Positions 1 through 6,495 of a DNA stretch of 8,836 nucleotides are shown here, one piece after another. The stretch covers positions 1 through 8,836 of the forward strand of contig JACCVM010000182.1 in assembly GCA_013698135.1 (NCBI GenBank). Reading direction: 5' to 3'. Within the stretch, counting starts at the first letter, position 1; the number at the start of each line of letters is the position of its first letter. The notes under the pieces were generated by a model. The model saw nothing but the letters and a program-made list of their open reading frames with translations. It did not search any database and was not told the DNA's origin. Position numbers and translations under genes: made by a program. This stretch comes from Euzebyaceae bacterium. GTDB taxonomy: Bacteria > Actinomycetota > Nitriliruptoria > Euzebyales > Egibacteraceae.

Positions 1-770
1 AGCGGACGGGCGGGCAACTCGTGCAGCGGGATGCCCCAGATCTCGTCCATGCTGCCGAACCTCAGCGGGACGTCGAAGAAGCGTGGCACGACGTGGATGT
101 CGACGCCCTGTTGCGCCGCGATGCGCAGGATCTCGACCAGCGCGTGCTCGCGGACGTCGGAAAACGCAACAAGGATCCGGCGCAAACCGTGCCGCTGGAT
201 GATCTCGTCGAGACGCTCGTTCGGTCCCAGCCAGGGCGCACGGCAGTCGGTGTTGCGTTCCTGCCCCAGGTATCCGATCGGGGTGAGACCGTACTCCGGG
301 TGCTCGCGCATGTGGCTCACGAGCGCTTCGCTGACGGAACCGTTGCCGAGGACCGCCACGGGCTCGGACAGCCGCCCACGCCGCCGCAGAAAGCGCACGG
401 CGGCGTAGGAGATGGCGCGCGCTGACAGGAGGAGCACCAGCGCCAAGGCGTCCTGCACGAATAACTCGCGGGGGGCATCGAACGCGGCTGCGACGAAGAC
501 GACGGCCACCGAGGGAACCGCCAACACCATCAACATCTGTGGCAGCTGGTGGAGAAGGCCGAGGTTGAACCGGGGGCGGTAGCAGCCGGCCGCGGCGAGG
601 GTCAGGACACATGCGGCCACATGTAAGAAGCTCAACGGCATCGGCGCGCCGGCGATGAACATGGCAAGGAGAAGCCCGACGACGTCGCCAGCAGCAATCA
701 TCGCGCTCGCCAAGCGCGCAGGCCGGGTACCGGGGGACCACCTGTCGGGCAGCAGATGACGCGCGGCTAG
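1..770 (-). CDS. Polyprenyl glycosylphosphotransferase, N-terminal half (partial, 5' end disrupted)
   Basis: The minus frame is open from the window edge and matches the N-terminal half of exopolysaccharide polyprenyl-phosphate sugar-1-phosphate transferases, membrane enzymes that start repeat-unit assembly on undecaprenyl phosphate. Visible in order are hydrophobic segments (around AAGDVVGLLLAMFIAG, FLHVAACVLTLAAAGCY, MLMVLAVPSVAVVFVAAAF and ALALVLLLSARAISYAAV), a basic linker FLRRRGRLSE, and a Rossmann-like CoA-binding-type domain beginning VAVLGNGSVSEALV and continuing through ILVAFSDVREHALVEILR and GVDIHVVPRFFDVP. The catalytic bacterial sugar transferase domain must lie left of base 1, so activity cannot be judged. 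The 5' end is abnormal: the frame is continuous with the IS982 transposase remnant, without a stop, and the junction near 750-775 is estimated from where transposase similarity ends. Possible internal starts are TTG at 713 and ATG at 701, neither with a good ribosome binding site. The gene may be N-terminally truncated or read as a fusion. The family call is confident; the start is not. Confidence 0.8.
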
Positions 771-1387
771 GTAGCCCTTGTCGGCCATCAACACCTGCCC
801 CGGCCGACCGTCGAGCGCGGGGTCGAGGTGCAGCATCGCGAGCGCGGTGTCGCGTTCGTCGGTCTTCGCGCTCGTCAACGCGTACGCGACGGGCAACCCC
901 GATGGTGTGGCGATGAGGTGCAGTCGCAGCCCCCAGAAGAACCGGGAGTGCGAGGCGCAGTAGCCGTAGCTGGCGTAGCCGGCCATGTCGGAACGCTTCA
1001 CCGTCTCACGGGACCGGCCGCACTCGACTGGTGTGGAGTCCACCAGCCACAGGTCGTCGTGCCAGGTCGGGCAGTCGCGGGCGAGCACGCCGATGATGTG
1101 TTGCATCATCGCGCCAGCGTTGCGGAGCCGTTTGTTGTAGGCGGGTCGTTGCGGCAGGTACGGGAACAGGCCGCGCAGGTGGGTGTTGGCGTAGCGCAGG
1201 AAGCGCTGCTCGGACGTGTAGCCGAGTAGCGCTTGGATCACCGCGAGGGTGACGAGTTCTGCGTCGGACAGCTGTGTGGTGTGATCCCGACCGCGGGCCG
1301 CTGCGGTCGCCAGTCGGGGCGGGCGATCAGCAGATCGTCGACGGTGACGTACAGTCGGGTGGCGAGCGCGTCCAGGTCAGTGTTCAT
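771..1387 (-). pseudogene. IS982-family transposase, frameshifted and 3'-truncated
   Basis: Translation from ATG at 1387 gives MNTDLDALATRLYVTVDDLL and continues to PAVGITP. A duplicated dinucleotide (GT within 1273-1280 on the plus strand) then shifts the frame. Removing it restores the expected QLSDAELVTLAVIQALLG. From there the frame is clean through LRGLFPYLPQRPAYNKRLR, the first catalytic aspartate in WLVDSTPVECGRSR, YGYCASHSRFFWGLRLHLI, and the second aspartate in VLMADKGY. These are hallmarks of actinobacterial IS982 transposases, which are DDE enzymes of roughly 290 residues. About 205 residues remain. The C-terminal part with the third catalytic acidic residue is gone, and the frame passes directly into the sugar-transferase gene. 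Two independent lesions make activity very unlikely. The left limit is approximate. Confidence 0.85.
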
Positions 1388-1397
1388 GCCGGATCCC

Positions 1398-1436
1398 TCC
1401 AGGATCGGTGGTATGTGTAGGCCCACTGATCCTGGA
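1398..1436. repeat. Perfect 9-bp inverted repeat upstream of the IS982 transposase
   Basis: TCCAGGATC at 1398-1406 is the exact reverse complement of GATCCTGGA at 1428-1436, with a 21-base spacer. It lies just upstream of the transposase ATG at 1387. It may be a subterminal transposase site of the element, an operator, or a weak hairpin. It lacks the T-run of an intrinsic terminator. Confidence 0.5.
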
Positions 1437-1527
1437 CGCTCTCGTGCTCTATGCGGCGCAACCGCGACGACCGCTACGTCGTCGTAGCCGACATCGCGAT
1501 GCCCGGGCGCCCCTTGGAACTAATCAT
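1437..1527. other. Short gene-free gap between sulfotransferase ST1 and the IS982 remnant
   Basis: No supported gene is present. The plus strand has a 26-codon ATG frame at 1451-1531 (MRRNRDDRYVVVADI at its start) with strongly G/C-ending codons. Its stop overlaps that of ST1. It has no ribosome binding site and I do not recognise it; it could be a gene fragment brought in by the insertion or chance. No terminator hairpin with a T-tract was seen. Confidence 0.4.
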
Positions 1528-2418
1528 CTAGGTGCGCCAGGCGGGGAGACTTCGATTGGTCAACCTCTCGACGTACACCACATCTTCCTCGAAACATGCA
1601 ATGAGCTGCTGGCGTAGGGACGTGGGTAGCTGCGGGTACGTCGCACGGACCGCATTCATCCGCAGGGCGCGCTCCTTGGCCCTCCACAGCATCCCGGCAG
1701 CCGGACGAGGGAGGAAGCGAGTCCACTCGCGGCGATGATCACCGAGCAGGCGTTGGAGTCGCACCGACCGGCTCCTGGCCGCGGAGTTGTGTCGAGCGGG
1801 GGCGGAATGCGACAGTGCTCCAGGATCGACGCCCACGAACGCACAGACGTCCTGCAGGACGGCTCGGCGCCCTGCCGACAGATCGTCCGACAGGACCACC
1901 TTGATCTGATCATCTGCGAAGTGGCGCCTGAAGCGCGCGAGCTGAACCGCATAGTGTGAGCGGGCAGCGTAGACCTGCAGTTGTGGATGGTTGGTCCGGA
2001 CCATCTCCTCGAAGGGCGGAAGATCGCTCCGGAAGCGCTTGTCCCACCAGTAGTTCGAGTGCATCCGCAGAACGGGATCCCGGAGGCAGAATATCAGTTT
2101 GACGTCAGGGATACTCTGCGAGATGAGATGTGCACTGTCGGGTGCACAGAGGTACATCGTGGACGCCTCGCCCCGCGCCGATCTCGACTCGGTGCCCGCG
2201 AAGAGCGCGGTGTAGTACTCGAATCCTCGTCCGAACTTGCCTTCGTAGGTGAAGAACTGCGGCTCCTTCAGCCGCGCCATGCCGATGTCCGGGTGGCCAC
2301 GGAGGCTCTCCCACAGGGCGGTGGTGCCGGCCTTCTGTGCCCCGCCGATGAGGAAGGTCGGCAGGCGGCGGGGGTCGATGTTCCGAACCGTCCGGTCTGC
2401 GTGCTCCTGGGTGCTCAC
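1528..2418 (-). CDS. PAPS-dependent sulfotransferase (Sulfotransfer_1 / heparan N-sulfotransferase-like), ST1
   Basis: The 296-residue protein has the diagnostic sulfotransferase layout. The 5'-phosphosulfate loop AQKAGTTAL is at residues 27-35 (Lys29), with KEPQFF at 51-56 after it. GEAST at 83-87 places Glu84 where the catalytic glutamate of N-sulfotransferases sits. The 3'-phosphate motif KLIFCLRDPVLRMHSNYWW, starting at residue 107, supplies Arg113 and Ser121. Such enzymes move sulfate from PAPS to hydroxyl or amino groups, often on sugars. There is no signal peptide or membrane segment, so it should act in the cytoplasm, for example on nucleotide- or lipid-linked sugars. The start is GTG at 2418. 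It follows GGGGGA by four bases, and an in-frame TGA lies seven codons upstream, so no longer start exists. The gene follows the beta-helix gene by 97 bases and precedes the sugar-transferase gene, separated from it by the IS982 remnant. The family is sure; the acceptor is unknown. Confidence 0.9.
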   Translation of the reverse strand: MSTQEHADRTVRNIDPRRLPTFLIGGAQKAGTTALWESLRGHPDIGMARLKEPQFFTYEGKFGRGFEYYTALFAGTESRSARGEASTMYLCAPDSAHLISQSIPDVKLIFCLRDPVLRMHSNYWWDKRFRSDLPPFEEMVRTNHPQLQVYAARSHYAVQLARFRRHFADDQIKVVLSDDLSAGRRAVLQDVCAFVGVDPGALSHSAPARHNSAARSRSVRLQRLLGDHRREWTRFLPRPAAGMLWRAKERALRMNAVRATYPQLPTSLRQQLIACFEEDVVYVERLTNRSLPAWRT

Positions 2419-2515
2419 AATGTCCCCCGCATCAGCTCATGCAGCGGTGCACGACGCCTGGGACAAAGCTCCCGGGGTGTCCTGGTGGGCCTCGATGCTC
2501 TCCGCCTTGGCGCAC

Positions 2516-3469
2516 TCAGCTGCCTGGGGCGTACCCGGCACTCCGGTAGTTGGGCCCGGCGAGTCCCCGTGGGACGAAGTCGCCGTTGGGCGGAGGGCCC
2601 GCCAGGACGTTCGTCCAGCGTCCCCACAGCGCCTGCTGGAGGCTGCGACCCTTCGCCGGCTCCAAGTACACCTGATTCACGGAGATGTCGAACTGGCCCT
2701 CCCGCCACAACAGTTGACGCCCGGACGCCGAGCCCTTGATGTTGACCTTCCACAGCTGGACCGCTCCGATCGGTCCAAGGGCTTCCTTCAGGAAGAGCCC
2801 CTGGTAGTTGGTTTGCCCCGTGAGCGCTCCGATGCGAAGCCGGCGCACACCGCCCCAGGGTTGCACGATATCCGGATGATTGTCGGAGAAGCGTACCTGG
2901 TCGCGGGCGTGGAGCTGCTCGACCCTGATGTTCTGAAGCTGAACGACAGCTTCCGGCGAGGCGATCTGGATACCTTCGGAAAGGTCTGCGCCGGTCAGTA
3001 GCAGGCCTTCGACGTGGACGGTCCCGGTCTGCTTGATCAGAAGAAGACCACGGCGTTGCTCTATGGAAGCGTCGGGACCCTGGTAGGGGATCGAGATCGC
3101 GCCGCCGATGAGCACCACGTTCCGGCCGCCGAGGATGACCAGCGGGCGCCGCAGGGCAGTGTCGGGCATGCGGATCCGGTAGTCCCTGCGCGGGTCGAGC
3201 CGGATGATGCGTGGTGCCCCCGGGCGGGGGGTCAGGGTCGCGACGTCGATCGTGGTGGGGTTGGACAGACGGGGTGGGGACCAGGGCAGGAGCCCCGCCG
3301 AACCGGCGTCTGTCGCCACCGCGTCCCCGGCTCCTCGTGGACGCGCTGAGGCTGCGGCGGGCACGCTGCCACGGCCTTCGGCTGCGGAACACGCGGCGAG
3401 TCCGGAGACGGCGAGCAGGGAGGCAAGCACGACGACGCCGAGCACCATGGTGAAGTTGCGTGGTCTCAT
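2516..3469 (-). CDS. Secreted putative lipoprotein with beta-helix-like repeats, function unknown (BH1)
   Basis: The 317-residue protein begins with a short basic N-terminus, a hydrophobic stretch (VLGVVVLASLLAVSGLAAC) and a lipobox LAAC with Cys27, followed by a low-complexity Ala/Arg/Gly linker to about residue 70. Export and lipid anchoring are therefore likely. Residues about 105-260 contain short hydrophobic strands at regular spacing (PLVILGGRNVVLIGG, GTVHVEGLLLTG, AVVQLQNIRVEQL, VRRLRIGAL, AVQLWKVNIKG), typical of right-handed parallel beta-helices in polysaccharide lyases and epimerases. A conserved NHPDIVQP sits at 197-204, and the C-terminus has GDF (296-298), NY (307-308) and GY (312-313). 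Both motifs recur in the paralogue at 7994-8836. I infer a role in binding or modifying an extracellular polysaccharide; no catalytic activity is shown. ATG at 3469 is chosen because the signal peptide begins there, although no strong ribosome binding site precedes it; ATG at 3448 is an alternative. Confidence 0.8.
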   Translation of the reverse strand: MRPRNFTMVLGVVVLASLLAVSGLAACSAAEGRGSVPAAASARPRGAGDAVATDAGSAGLLPWSPPRLSNPTTIDVATLTPRPGAPRIIRLDPRRDYRIRMPDTALRRPLVILGGRNVVLIGGAISIPYQGPDASIEQRRGLLLIKQTGTVHVEGLLLTGADLSEGIQIASPEAVVQLQNIRVEQLHARDQVRFSDNHPDIVQPWGGVRRLRIGALTGQTNYQGLFLKEALGPIGAVQLWKVNIKGSASGRQLLWREGQFDISVNQVYLEPAKGRSLQQALWGRWTNVLAGPPPNGDFVPRGLAGPNYRSAGYAPGS

Positions 3470-3659
3470 GCGCAGCTGGTGCCTGCTTCGTGGTGGTCCG
3501 TCGTGCGCGTGTACCGAGTCGTCTCGTGACGAGATCCTGCCGGCTCAGCAGCACGCGCGAAGCCAGGAGAGAAGGCCGCTCCGCGGCTCGAGCCTGTCGC
3601 GCAGGATAGCCATGCGGGACGGGCCGCGGCAAGCCGTTCTCCTTGCGGCTCCTCGTCAG
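3470..3659. other. Gene-free leader upstream of BH1, with a short palindrome
   Basis: With the non-coding end of IS1380 copy A (3664-3838), this makes a 369-base stretch without a supported gene. It probably holds the 5' leader of BH1. The clearest structure is the 13-base palindrome TCTCGTGACGAGA at 3522-3534 (6-bp arms, single central base), which could be an operator. A weak minus-strand promoter-like pair, TTGCCG, 18 bases, TATCCT, lies about 140-170 bases upstream of the ATG; I do not regard it as established. A 22-codon minus frame (ATG at 3613) has no good ribosome binding site. Confidence 0.4.
3522..3534. promoter_or_regulatory. Candidate operator palindrome upstream of BH1
   Basis: TCTCGT and ACGAGA are perfect reverse complements around one G, 53 bases upstream of the BH1 start. 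The size suits a dimeric repressor half-site pair, but no second copy was seen in front of the other genes, and 6-bp arms occur by chance. Confidence 0.2.
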
Positions 3660-3679
3660 CTAGCCCCGGTTCTTCATGA
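3660..3679. repeat. Left end of IS1380 copy A: CTAG target plus terminal inverted repeat
   Basis: CTAG followed by CCCCGGTTCTTCATGA, matching the left end of copy B (6319-6338) at 19 of 20 bases. The partner end is at 5321-5340. Confidence 0.75.
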
Positions 3680-3838
3680 GTCAGTGCTGGGAGTTGCGTG
3701 AGTGACTTGGACGCGAGAGTGCTGCGGTCGGCTGGGTGGTTTGGGGAGTCTTTTGCGATCTGACGGGTTTTGGTGCGCGTCGGGGTGATGGCCGTGGCCG
3801 CGGGGTGGTGGTGTCAGTTGTCAAGGATCGGCGGGTGG

Positions 3839-5222
3839 TCAGGCCAGCAGCGGCAGGGCTCTGATCCGGGTGAACGCGGTGAGTAGGTCGTCGAGCCAGG
3901 GCCAGTCACGGTCCAGCCGCAGGGTCGGTCGTCGGCTGCTGGTGGTGATGCGCCCGGCGGCGCGCAGCAGCCGGTAGCGGATCGTCTTGGGGGCGGCGAC
4001 GGCGAGGTCGCCGTCAAGCGCCAGCGCGGCGAAGAACGCGAACAGGTCTTGGGCGACCAGCACGAGCTGCAGCCAGATGCTGTTGATCGCGAAGTCGGCT
4101 GACGGCAGGTTGACCAGGCCGGTGTCTTTGGCGTCGCGGATGCGCTGCTCGACACGGGCGTGCGCGCGGTGACGGGCGTCGAGCACGGCGAGGTCGTCGT
4201 CGTCCTGGTCGGTGACGAACGCGGTGAAGCGGTACCCGTCGAGGTCGTCGAAGGTCTGCTGTGCGCCGGGGTGCAACGGCTCGCGGCGCAGCAGCAGCCG
4301 GGTGCCGTCGGGGTAGCCGTCCAAGTCGATCATGCCGGTGGCTTCGGCGACGTGGGCGCCATCGCGCACGACCCCGTCTTGGGTGACCGCGGGGGTCCAC
4401 ACGCTGGTGTGGCGGTGCAGCGTGCGGATCGCCGTGCGGATCGCGTCGGTGAGGCGGACGCTGACCGAAAACGCCACCTCCGCCTCACGCAGGTACGCCA
4501 GGAAGTCTTTGGCCGACCCGCCCGAGTCGGCACGCACGACCACGTCGACGTCGTCGGGCAGGTCGGGCAGTTGACCCAGCGCAGACTCGAACACGTCGAT
4601 GTGGTCGGTGGCGGTGTTCGCGCCGGCGTTGCCGGGGCGCAGCAGCCCGGCCAGCGCTTCGCCGCTGCCGTCGCCGCGGTCGAGGTAGGCCAGCAGCGGG
4701 TGGAAGCCGTACCCGCCCTTGTACGTGCCGGCCGTGCATTCTTTGTCGGAATGCGACGTCACCAGCGTCGCGTCGATGTCGACACACAACGGCCCCGACG
4801 ACGGGTCAGTCACCGCCGTCGGGGCGGCCCCAGCGTGCCCACGCCGAGGTACGCGCCGCCCTGCGCGCGGCATCCAGCCTGGCGATGGACAGTTCGTCGC
4901 CGGCCAGATCAGCCACCCGCCGCCACGCCGTGAAGTCCGACGCCACCGCCCCGAGCAGCCTGGCCTGGCCGCGCAGCACCTCGATGGCGGAGAAGTCGTC
5001 GCCGCCATCAACCAACGTCACGACCACGTCGCGCAGCACCGCGCCCGGATCGTGGACCACCCCGGCCGGACACGACGGCCTAGCCGCCGCCGACAGCGCC
5101 GCGGTCAACCCGATCCCATCGGCCAACTCGCGCACCGCCGCAGTGCCGCTACGACCCGTCAAACCCTTGCCGTCGCCGGTCACAGCGAACCCGCCGCGAC
5201 GGTTGCTACGATGCACCCGCAA
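3839..5222 (-). pseudogene. IS1380-family transposase, frameshifted (copy A)
   Basis: Two minus-strand frames together match the intact transposase of copy B. The N-terminal part runs from TTG at 5222 (TGDGKGLTGRSGTAAVREL onward) to DAARRAARTSAWARWG and then hits a stop. The remainder, from HAGAAPTAVTDPSSGPLC to the final RIRALPLLA, lies in another frame. The cause is one extra base in the CCC run at 4838-4840 (copy B has CC at the same place). Apart from that, the DDE residues are present: the first Asp in CVDIDATLVTS, the second in VVRADSGGSAKDF, and Glu in RVEQRIRDAKD. One indel in otherwise well-preserved coding sequence suggests recent inactivation or a sequencing error. TTG is taken as the start because copy B has the same start and GGGGG leader. 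Confidence 0.9.
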
Positions 5223-5227
5223 AGTGA

Positions 5228-5284
5228 ACCCCCTGATCGAAGAACGCGAGCCTCAGCACCCCGCATTCTTCCCGGTCAGGGGGT
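5228..5284 (-). promoter_or_regulatory. Leader hairpin masking the transposase ribosome binding site (copy A)
   Basis: Plus-strand ACCCCCTGATCGAAGAA (5228-5244) pairs with TTCTTCCCGGTCAGGGGGT (5266-5284), apart from a small internal bulge. In the mRNA the GGGGG element six bases before the TTG start is paired with upstream CCCCC. Copy B has the same arms with a different loop. Confidence 0.6.
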
Positions 5285-5320
5285 CCTTGCGTGCCAACCC
5301 ACCCCACTCAACCCACGACT

Positions 5321-5340
5321 CGATGAAGAGTCCGGGCTAA
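5321..5340. repeat. Right end of IS1380 copy A: terminal inverted repeat plus CTAA
   Basis: CGATGAAGAGTCCGGG followed by CTAA. Read on the minus strand the tetranucleotide is TTAG, whose TAG is the stop codon of ST2. It differs by one base from the CTAG at the other end. Confidence 0.7.
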
Positions 5341-6206
5341 GAGCGCCAGTACCTTTCAAGAAGGGGACCAGCGATCTGCAAATCGCCGCTGGAAGGCGCC
5401 CCTCCAGCCGCGGCAACGGAACGACGTTCGATATGACGCAGGGCACAGTCCACTACGTTTGCGCTTGGAGACTCTCCGATTAGAGACAGGACTCGGGTCA
5501 ATGTTTCGGCAGGGGCCCCTATGAGATCGGCGTAGGAGACCTCTAGGAACGCGTCTGGCTCCAGCAGATCGGCCGAGTCGTGAACTGCTTCCAAGCTCAA
5601 CCGCCACTCCAGCAGTCCTCGTTCATAGTCGGTGTGGCACAGATTGACGAGGCCACCCAATCCGGCGCGAGCACGTGCATAGTCGCCGAGTAGCTCCCAC
5701 TTGTACTTACCGTACCACCCGGCTGCGGCTGATCGTCGTGCGATCGATCGCGCGACTTCGACGCCATTTCGGACTATATGGACGAAACGCGCATCCGGAA
5801 AGTGGGCTATCAAGAAGGGGATCCGAAAGCTATTGATTGGAAGCTTTTCGACCAGCAAAGACTTACGGGATTTCATTAGTTGGAACGCGAATAGTGAATG
5901 CAGTCTTCGGCTGTCGAGGTGGCGCACATCCTGCGCGGACAGGGCGATCCTCCCCTTCCTAGCCCTCGCCTTGTTACTCCAGATGTCCGCCTCGGGATAG
6001 CAGGCGATCCACATGTGGCGCGGTTCGTTCAGATACTTGATGTGAGGGTGCTTCGATAGTAGTCCCCCGAGAGCGGTTGTGCCTGACCGTCCACAGCCTA
6101 GGATGAACAGGGGTCGATTGACCTGCCTATGAACAAATCGTGAGGCTAGCTCGATTTCGAAGCGATTCGCGCAACCCCTGAGCGTATTCCTAACAATGCT
6201 ATGCAA
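5337..6206 (-). CDS. Sulfotransferase family protein (Sulfotransfer_3-like), ST2
   Basis: With the TTG start at 6206 the protein has 289 residues. The PAPS-binding loop GCGRSGTTAL is at 37-46, a conserved NEPRHMW at 60-66, VEKLPINSFRIPFLI near 119-133, and the 3'-phosphate motif RFVHIVRNGVEVARSI with Arg146 and Ser154. Large parts of the C-terminal half are alpha-helix-like. It should transfer sulfate from PAPS, but it belongs to a different subfamily from ST1, so it probably acts on a different acceptor position. I prefer TTG because GGAGGA lies six bases upstream and a small hairpin precedes it (6225-6242). An ATG at 6314 (325 residues) is possible: it lies only four bases beyond the CTAG at the copy B boundary, and the added residues do not resemble a sulfotransferase N-terminus. 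G+C is lower than in all neighbours (24 of 60 bases in 5821-5880). Its stop codon lies in the CTAA at the edge of IS1380 copy A. Confidence 0.85.
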   Translation of the reverse strand: MHSIVRNTLRGCANRFEIELASRFVHRQVNRPLFILGCGRSGTTALGGLLSKHPHIKYLNEPRHMWIACYPEADIWSNKARARKGRIALSAQDVRHLDSRRLHSLFAFQLMKSRKSLLVEKLPINSFRIPFLIAHFPDARFVHIVRNGVEVARSIARRSAAAGWYGKYKWELLGDYARARAGLGGLVNLCHTDYERGLLEWRLSLEAVHDSADLLEPDAFLEVSYADLIGAPAETLTRVLSLIGESPSANVVDCALRHIERRSVAAAGGAPSSGDLQIAGPLLERYWRS

Positions 6207-6212
6207 GCAGAC

Positions 6213-6218
6213 TCCTCC
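6213..6218 (-). promoter_or_regulatory. Ribosome binding site deciding the ST2 start
   Basis: GGAGGA on the minus strand lies six bases before TTG at 6206-6204. It is the best Shine-Dalgarno match near this gene and favours TTG over the ATG at 6314, which has only weak AGCGGA next to it. Confidence 0.5.
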
Positions 6219-6318
6219 GACGCCGGGCGGCAAAGCCGCTCCCTCGCATATTCGGTCCGTGCCACCCGGGACTTTACCGCAAGGGAGCTTGGAATGGCCC
6301 GAAAGGGGTGTCATTCCG

Positions 6319-6338
6319 CTAGCCCCGATTCTTCATGA
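6319..6338. repeat. Left end of IS1380 copy B: CTAG target plus terminal inverted repeat
   Basis: CTAG (6319-6322) then CCCCGATTCTTCATGA (6323-6338). It pairs with ACATGAAGAGACGGGG at 7978-7993 (13 of 16 positions), which is followed by an identical CTAG. Confidence 0.8.
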
Positions 6339-6443
6339 GCAGGCGTTGGCTGGTGCCTGAGGGGTTTGGTCATGCGGAGGGGGCGGTTCGTCCTTGGAGG
6401 GTCCGTGAGGCCGGTCTGATCGTGACTTCGCGGACGCGGTGAT

Positions 6444-6460
6444 GCGGCGGCTTGCGCCGC
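6444..6460 (-). terminator. Possible hairpin after the copy B transposase gene
   Basis: GCGGCG (6444-6449) and CGCCGC (6455-6460) form a perfect 6-bp stem with a 5-base loop, 35 bases past the transposase stop. No T-tract follows, so it would be a weak or factor-dependent terminator at best. Confidence 0.3.
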
Positions 6461-6495
6461 GGTGATCGTGTCGGTTGTCAAGGATCAGCCGGTGG

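Larger units (their letters stand above)
771..1436 (-). mobile_element. IS982-family insertion sequence remnant
   Basis: This contains the damaged transposase gene plus its upstream end. The downstream end, with its terminal repeat, is missing and is replaced by sugar-transferase coding sequence, so an adjacent deletion probably removed it together with the start of that gene. The outer limit at 1436 is a guess set at the edge of a 9-bp inverted repeat. Without the other terminus I could not confirm a terminal repeat or a target duplication. The element separates sulfotransferase ST1 from the sugar-transferase gene, which would otherwise be neighbours on one strand. Confidence 0.7.
3664..5336 (-). 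mobile_element. IS1380-family insertion sequence, copy A (inactivated)
   Basis: A 1673-bp element bounded by imperfect 16-bp inverted repeats: CCCCGGTTCTTCATGA at 3664-3679 and CGATGAAGAGTCCGGG at 5321-5336 (11 of 16 positions pair). It is flanked by CTAG (3660-3663) and CTAA (5337-5340), a near-match to a 4-bp target duplication. It holds one transposase gene with a frameshift, a 5' leader hairpin, and about 175 bases of non-coding sequence after the transposase stop. In that non-coding part only the block around 3811-3838 clearly resembles copy B. The element separates ST2 from BH1. Confidence 0.85.

Noticed and set aside
1451..1531. 26-codon plus-strand ORF between ST1 and the IS982 remnant
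   Set aside because: Codon use is coding-like, but it has no ribosome binding site or recognised family and may only be a fragment; not called as a gene.
1981..3001. Long plus-strand open frames (252 and 250 codons) opposite ST1 and BH1
   Set aside because: They are antisense to well-supported genes, have no recognisable domains, and arise because G+C-rich genes leave the opposite frames open.
3545..3613. 22-codon minus-strand ORF (MAILRDRLEPRSGLLSWLRA at its start) in the BH1 leader, as a possible leader peptide
   Set aside because: It has no suitably spaced ribosome binding site, no attenuator-like structure after it, and such short frames are expected by chance.
2415..3632. A 405-codon minus-strand frame overlapping BH1 in another register
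   Set aside because: Its product is Arg/Pro-rich with no domain, while the overlapping BH1 frame has a signal peptide and a paralogue in the window.
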